Below, one piece after another: positions 60,501 to 64,000 of a stretch of 64,000 nt of DNA; the stretch's first letter is position 1, and every line of letters begins with the position of its first letter. A program made the position numbers and the translations under genes. Under the pieces are notes generated by a model, which did not search any database, was not told where the DNA came from, and saw only the letters and a program-made list of their open reading frames with translations. The stretch comes from an uncultured Pseudomonadota bacterium (GTDB taxonomy: Bacteria; Pseudomonadota; Alphaproteobacteria; RF32; CAG-239), in the NCBI GenBank assembly GCA_949295995.1, contig CASFNK010000060.1, positions 1-64,000 of the forward strand, given 5' to 3'.

Positions 60501-61003
60501 AAAATATCCCCTCGGACGGCATATTCTCCCGGTTCCATCACTTGTTCAACCCGATTATAGCCATTGACCACCGCATAATGCACAAAGTCATTAAAATTAA
60601 GCGAAGCTCCAACCTTAACCTCTCGCATTGAATTTAAGAATATCTTTTTTAACGGCAGGCGTTGGAGAATCGCACCGCTACTGGTTAAAATAATGCGGGG
60701 CTTTTTTGGGGTCGGATTTTGTGCCAGAGTACTCAAAGTTCCCACACGCGTGGCGACCACATTCACATTGGGCGACACACGGTCGTATGGCACCGTATCC
60801 CATGCAGGAAACTTTAAAATCTCAATTTGCGAGGCAATCGTGTTTAGAATTTGCGCCGTATGCTCCAAAGCCACGCCATCGCTTACGACATATATGATGT
60901 CGTGTTTGGATGAGAGCTGTAATTTGGCAAGCAAAAACGCATCATATCCGTCTGGAACTGATGAAATCGTGCAATTTTGCAGAGTTGCAATATCTTCTAA
61001 CAT
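57521..61003 (-). CDS. mfd: Transcription-repair coupling factor Mfd
   Basis: Mfd removes RNA polymerase stalled at DNA lesions and recruits UvrA. The 1160-residue product is full length. It has an N-terminal UvrB-homology module (about 1-330, with FPAWDTVPYDRVSP), a RNA-polymerase-interaction domain (about 470-540, VHVEHGIGKFLGLE), and a RecG-like translocase with Walker A CGDVGFGKTEVALR, the DEEQ box IIDEEQHFGV, LTATPIPRTLQ and QLRGRVGRGK. A C-terminal inhibitory domain follows. AAAGAAA precedes the ATG. The TerB-like gene follows in the same transcript, and recG is divergent. Confidence 0.96.
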   Translation of the reverse strand: MLEDIATLQNCTISSVPDGYDAFLLAKLQLSSKHDIIYVVSDGVALEHTAQILNTIASQIEILKFPAWDTVPYDRVSPNVNVVATRVGTLSTLAQNPTPKKPRIILTSSGAILQRLPLKKIFLNSMREVKVGASLNFNDFVHYAVVNGYNRVEQVMEPGEYAVRGDILDIFPVGSAQPLRIDLFGDEVEKIRTFDPLTQRSSGELKSYTFQVMGEVALDNNTIKSFRAKYREAFGSQGTTDELYETISNGQKYIGMENWLPFFYDETLPTLFDYVPQAYVIVGKSVKEAVNAKEESIIDYYQARLEALSIKSANEVDTYRPIAPELLYMTKEEFTTRLRQRQALYFTSMSMPSGEGNETAGVIPGRDFSNAKNISAAEVYNELKNYLSENGKLKRIICCYSEGSRERLVSLMSEYGLSDISLADDWQEALAKAGHKKTVLAVMNLAHGFRGDGWCLISEQDILGERQTRRTTKKVTAKDFIADVSSLSIGELVVHVEHGIGKFLGLENITAGGAPHDCLKILYANDAKLFVPVENIDMVSRYGLEDDNIQLDTLGGVAWQAKKAKVKEKIRDIAEKLIKIAAERHLKEADIFIPPSGPYDEFCARFPYSETDDQLNAITDVLKDLGLGSPMDRLVCGDVGFGKTEVALRAAFAVAMSGAQVALIVPTTLLARQHYYNFKKRMEGFPIKVKMLSRLVTPKEAEETKKGLADGAVEIVIGTHALLSKDIKFCNLGLLIIDEEQHFGVAHKEKLKALKSNVHVLTLTATPIPRTLQMSLTGVKQLSIIGTPPVDRLAARTFVMPFDKVMIKEAIYREKFRNGQTFFVCPRVSDIFGVEKELRELVPDIKILVAHGQMPVKHLEEVMNDFADGKADMLLSTTIIESGIDMPSVNTMIVYRADMFGLAQLYQLRGRVGRGKLRGYCYFTVPKQKNLKPVAERRLSILQALDTLGAGFSLASHDMDIRGSGNILGEEQSGHIKEVGVALYQHMLEEEIARLKAGEFEQDKQASLEWAPQITTGIPIMIPETYVKDLGVRLGLYKRIGEIKDKNALLDMKEELIDRFGKLPPEVDNLLKTVEIKQLAVMANVEKIEAGGKGILLSFHNNTFAAPDKLIDFVTKQFGAVKIRPDQKLFIEKNLEDYSVRVETIKTYLQKLISLLGVEQ

Positions 61004-61089
61004 TTTCTTTAATCTTATTATTTACTTTATTTTGAAAATATATACAATATCGCCTAGATGCAACTGTTTTCTTTATTTTTAGAGGAAAA

Positions 61090-63171
61090 ATGCGACCGCC
61101 GATTTTATTTCCGTTGTTTGCGCCGATTAACACGCTTAAAGGTATCGGGCTTAAGACACAAGAGTTTTTGAATCGCTTGTGCGGTAATCGCGTGGTGGAT
61201 TTGTTATGGCATTTGCCTACAGGAATTATTGACCGTACCTCATCCCCAAAACTCTGTATGGCAAGAGAAAACACTATTTGCACCCTTAAAGTCAAAGTCA
61301 TTGAGCATATTGCCCCAAAGACCAAAAAGCAACCTTACCGTGTGATTTGTTCGGACGGAACGGGTGATTTGGTATTGAGTTTTTTTAAAGTCTATCCTGA
61401 TTCTATTCAAAAAAATCTCCCTGTTGGCGAAGTGCGTGTGGTCAGCGGTAAAGTGGAGCGATTTCAAGGTTTGTTGCAGATGAGCCATCCCGACTATATC
61501 GTTAAGCCCGAAGATATGGGGACTATTTTGGGAATTGAACCCGTCTATCCGCTCACAGCCGGTATTACCAATAAAATGCTCAACAAAATTATGAAGCAAG
61601 CCCTCTTGTTTGTGCCGCAATTAACAGAGTGGCTTGATGAACATTATTTGAAAGCAAACAAATGGCCGAGTTTTAACCAAGCTATTAAACTAGTTCATCA
61701 TCCAAAATCTTTAGTTGATTTGGAACCCAATGCAATTGCACGTACTCGTTTGGCATACGATGAATTACTGGCCAACCAATTAGCCCTAGCCATTGTTCGC
61801 GAACGGGTAAAAAAACAACAAGGGCGCGAAATAAAAGGTAACGGCTTGTTGAGGAAAAAAGTTTTGCAGATTTTGCCTTTTAAACTCACCCAAGCCCAAG
61901 AAAAAGTCTTAAAAGAAATCAGTGCCGACCAAGCCTCGCCTTATCGTATGCTCCGGCTCTTGCAAGGTGATGTCGGCAGCGGTAAAACCATCGTTGCTTT
62001 GTTAACCATGTTGAACGCCGTGGAGTGCGGTGCGCAAGCCGCCATTATGGCTCCGACCGAAATTTTGGCAAAGCAACATTTGGAAACCATTCAACCCTTA
62101 TGCGAGGAAATCGGACTTCGCGCCGAATTATTAACCGGTCGCGTTAAAGGTAAAGCGCGTGCAAAAATTTTGCAAGATTTGGATGAGGGCAAAATTGATA
62201 TTCTTATCGGAACACATGCCTTGTTTGTAGATGATGTTACGTTTAAGGATTTGGCTTGCGTGGTAATTGATGAGCAACATCGCTTCGGCGTACACCAAAG
62301 GCTTGCCCTCTCCAACAAGGGTAACAAAGCCGATATTCTGGTTATGACGGCAACCCCTATCCCTCGGTCTTTAGTTTTAACAGCTTACGGAGATATGGAA
62401 TATTCCAAAATCGACCAAGTTCCCGAAGGGCGCAAACCGGTTGATACACGCGTTATGCCGGTGGCAAAAATTGATGTGGTGATTGAGGCCTTACGGCGCA
62501 AACTTGATGAAGGTTGCAGGGCTTATTGGGTTTGCCCTTTGGTGGAAGAATCTGAAAAGACCGACTTAGCCGCCGCCGAAGAACGCTTTGAGACATTACA
62601 AAAAATATTTGGCGATAAGGTCGGTCTTGTACACGGCAAAATGAAAGAAAAAGACAAAGACGCCGTGATGGAAAGATTTAAGAAAGGAGAGCTTTCTCTC
62701 TTGGTGGCAACAACCGTAATTGAAGTCGGTGTTAATGTGCCTGAGGCAACCGTCATGATTATTGAACATGCCGAAAGATTTGGCTTGGCTCAACTTCACC
62801 AGCTCAGAGGGAGAATTAAGCGCGGTTTTCAGGCCTCAACTTGCTTATTGCTCTATTCTTATCCTTTGAGTGAGACGACACGCAGTCGCCTTAATATTAT
62901 GAAAGAGACAGAAGACGGATTTTTGATTGCCGAGAAAGATTTGGAACTCAGAGGCGGTGGTGAAATTTTGGGCACACGCCAATCAGGATTTAACGAATTT
63001 AAGCTCGCAGATATGACGGTTCACAAAAACTTGCTCCTCACCGCCAATAAAGATGCGCGTATGATATTGGAATTAGACCCGCAACTTACCTCCAACAGAG
63101 GAATGGCATTACGCATTCTGCTTTATCTTTTTGAGCGAGATGACGCCGTCAAAACCTATTTAGCCGGATAA
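61090..63171 (+). CDS. recG: ATP-dependent DNA helicase RecG
   Basis: RecG remodels stalled replication forks and Holliday junctions. The 693-residue product is full length: an N-terminal wedge (OB) domain, then a helicase core with LQGDVGSGKTIVALL, the DEQH box VIDEQHRFGV, ATPIPRSL, VATTVIEVGVNVPEA and QLRGRIKRG, and a C-terminal TRG-like segment. AGAGGAAAA precedes the ATG. It is divergent from mfd, from which it is separated by 86 bases. Confidence 0.97.
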   Translation: MRPPILFPLFAPINTLKGIGLKTQEFLNRLCGNRVVDLLWHLPTGIIDRTSSPKLCMARENTICTLKVKVIEHIAPKTKKQPYRVICSDGTGDLVLSFFKVYPDSIQKNLPVGEVRVVSGKVERFQGLLQMSHPDYIVKPEDMGTILGIEPVYPLTAGITNKMLNKIMKQALLFVPQLTEWLDEHYLKANKWPSFNQAIKLVHHPKSLVDLEPNAIARTRLAYDELLANQLALAIVRERVKKQQGREIKGNGLLRKKVLQILPFKLTQAQEKVLKEISADQASPYRMLRLLQGDVGSGKTIVALLTMLNAVECGAQAAIMAPTEILAKQHLETIQPLCEEIGLRAELLTGRVKGKARAKILQDLDEGKIDILIGTHALFVDDVTFKDLACVVIDEQHRFGVHQRLALSNKGNKADILVMTATPIPRSLVLTAYGDMEYSKIDQVPEGRKPVDTRVMPVAKIDVVIEALRRKLDEGCRAYWVCPLVEESEKTDLAAAEERFETLQKIFGDKVGLVHGKMKEKDKDAVMERFKKGELSLLVATTVIEVGVNVPEATVMIIEHAERFGLAQLHQLRGRIKRGFQASTCLLLYSYPLSETTRSRLNIMKETEDGFLIAEKDLELRGGGEILGTRQSGFNEFKLADMTVHKNLLLTANKDARMILELDPQLTSNRGMALRILLYLFERDDAVKTYLAG

Positions 63172-63174
63172 AGG

Positions 63175-63206
63175 AAAGCCTCAGTATTTAAACTGAGGCT
63201 TTTGAT
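63175..63206. terminator. Terminator between recG and mrp
   Basis: AAAGCCTCAGT pairs with ACTGAGGCTTT around ATTTAA, followed by a T-rich tract. It lies between the two convergent stops and may serve both. Confidence 0.85.
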
Positions 63207-63208
63207 TT

Positions 63209-64000
63209 TTAAGCAAAAAGTTTATCTTTTATCTGTCGGGCTATAGCCTCATAGGCTCTGGCATACGGACTGCCCGGCATGGAAGCGACAACCGGTGTTC
63301 CGGCATCGGAATTTGAGCGGATAGCAATATGCAACGGAATTTCTCCTAAGAAAGGAACGCCCAATTGATTGGCTGTTTTTTGAGCTCCCTCATGACCGAA
63401 AATATCTGCTCTTGCTCCACAATGCTCACAAATATAATAACTCATATTTTCAACAATACCCAAAATCTCCACATTGACTTTTTTGAACATATTCACGCCC
63501 TTGACAGCATCTATCAGAGCAATGTCTTGCGGGGTGGAAACGATTACCGCACCATCTAACTTCAACATTTGAGACAGTGAGATTTGAATATCACCCGTGC
63601 CGGGGGGCATATCAATCACCATGACATCTATCTCTCCCCAGTTGACTTCAGTTAAAAGCTGTTGAATGGCACCGCAAGCCTTTGCGCCACGCCAAATCAA
63701 AGGTGTGTCCTTATCAATCAGCGTGCCGATTGACATTGATTTAATTCCCTGGACAGAGAAAGCCTCCATGGTTTGACCATCATAAGAAACGGGAGGTTGT
63801 CCTTCATACCCCAAAAGGGTTGGAACAGAAGGACCGTAAATATCGGCATCAAACAAAGCAACCTTTAGCCCCTGCTCTGCCAGAGCCAAGGCCAAATTAA
63901 CCGCCGTGGTGGATTTGCCGACGCCGCCTTTGCCTGAGGCTACGGCTATGATTTTTTTGACACCTTTAACGGTCCAGCCATTTTGTTCGGGACGAAGACC
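63209..64000 (-). CDS. apbC: Mrp/ApbC-type Fe-S cluster carrier ATPase (5' end cut by window edge)
   Basis: The partial product (263 residues seen) is an Mrp/NBP35-type P-loop ATPase that carries Fe-S clusters. Reading in from the window edge, it has IIAVASGKGGVGKSTTAVN (Walker A, deviant type), then FDADIYGPSVPTLLG, IDMPPGTGD (Walker B), and the CEHC (C-x2-C) cluster-binding motif. The N-terminal DUF59-like part lies outside the window. A shorter reading from an internal TTG at 63895 would lose the P-loop and is not the true start. It converges on recG. Confidence 0.93.
   Translation of the reverse strand, partial: GLRPEQNGWTVKGVKKIIAVASGKGGVGKSTTAVNLALALAEQGLKVALFDADIYGPSVPTLLGYEGQPPVSYDGQTMEAFSVQGIKSMSIGTLIDKDTPLIWRGAKACGAIQQLLTEVNWGEIDVMVIDMPPGTGDIQISLSQMLKLDGAVIVSTPQDIALIDAVKGVNMFKKVNVEILGIVENMSYYICEHCGARADIFGHEGAQKTANQLGVPFLGEIPLHIAIRSNSDAGTPVVASMPGSPYARAYEAIARQIKDKLFA

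Noticed and set aside
57521-61003. Possible frameshift or split in mfd because of its size
   Set aside because: One continuous frame of 1160 codons with all domains in order; normal length for Mfd.

Overview
The window looks like chromosomal DNA of a low-GC (roughly 38-40 percent by eye), Gram-negative, anaerobic, probably gut- or host-associated alphaproteobacterium. The strongest taxonomic sign is the gene order bamE / DUF177 (yceD) / rpmF-plsX-fabH-ihfA-MerR at 46.4-50.7 kb, which is typical of Alphaproteobacteria. The anaerobic lifestyle is suggested by hydE (FeFe-hydrogenase maturation), a fused AdhE (mixed-acid/ethanol fermentation) and an oxygen-defence group of flavodiiron protein, PerR/Fur regulator and rubrerythrin. 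Outer-membrane biology (BamE, OmpA-like lipoprotein, a giant autotransporter) confirms a diderm. No rRNA, insertion sequence, integrase or CRISPR array was found.

Layout. 0-5.5 kb: membrane protein, hydE, MATE transporter, three paralogous small lipoproteins. 5.5-7.8 kb: oxygen-defence regulon around a palindromic PerR-type operator. 7.8-13.1 kb: cold shock protein, small secreted proteins, archaeal-type proS, EF-hand protein, anmK behind an unusual hairpin. 13.3-17.4 kb: two convergent operons, one with a ParB-like-fold protein, a CgeB-type glycosyltransferase and a small HD alarmone-hydrolase-like protein, the other with glycerol-1-phosphate dehydrogenase and a HAD phosphatase. 17.5-21 kb: a GC-richer orphan membrane protein and a DUF2157/GDYXXLXY pair. 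21.2-32 kb: a 2948-residue autotransporter followed by two secreted Cys-rich proteins. 32.1-37.5 kb: histidine phosphatase, a second MATE transporter with a structured riboswitch-like leader, adhE. 37.7-43.5 kb: pgpA and a surface-polysaccharide glycosyltransferase group. 43.6 kb: tRNA-Pro(GGG) with a tandem 18-bp repeat at its 3' end. 43.9-64 kb: BioG-like esterase, S41 protease, fatty-acid/phospholipid operon, recJ, OmpA-like lipoprotein, mfd, recG and a truncated mrp/apbC.

How the parts fit: the core is housekeeping (lipid synthesis, DNA repair, translation), overlaid with envelope decoration genes, a secreted-protein locus, and a scattered set of genes lacking Shine-Dalgarno sites and having AT-rich leaders like those of Bacteroidota, which may be acquired. 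The most interesting unexplained signals are the folded leader upstream of the second MATE pump, the terminator/SD-sequestering hairpin in front of anmK, the ankyrin-plus-transmembrane head of the autotransporter, and the 18-bp TGGTAGC repeats found at two unrelated gene ends.
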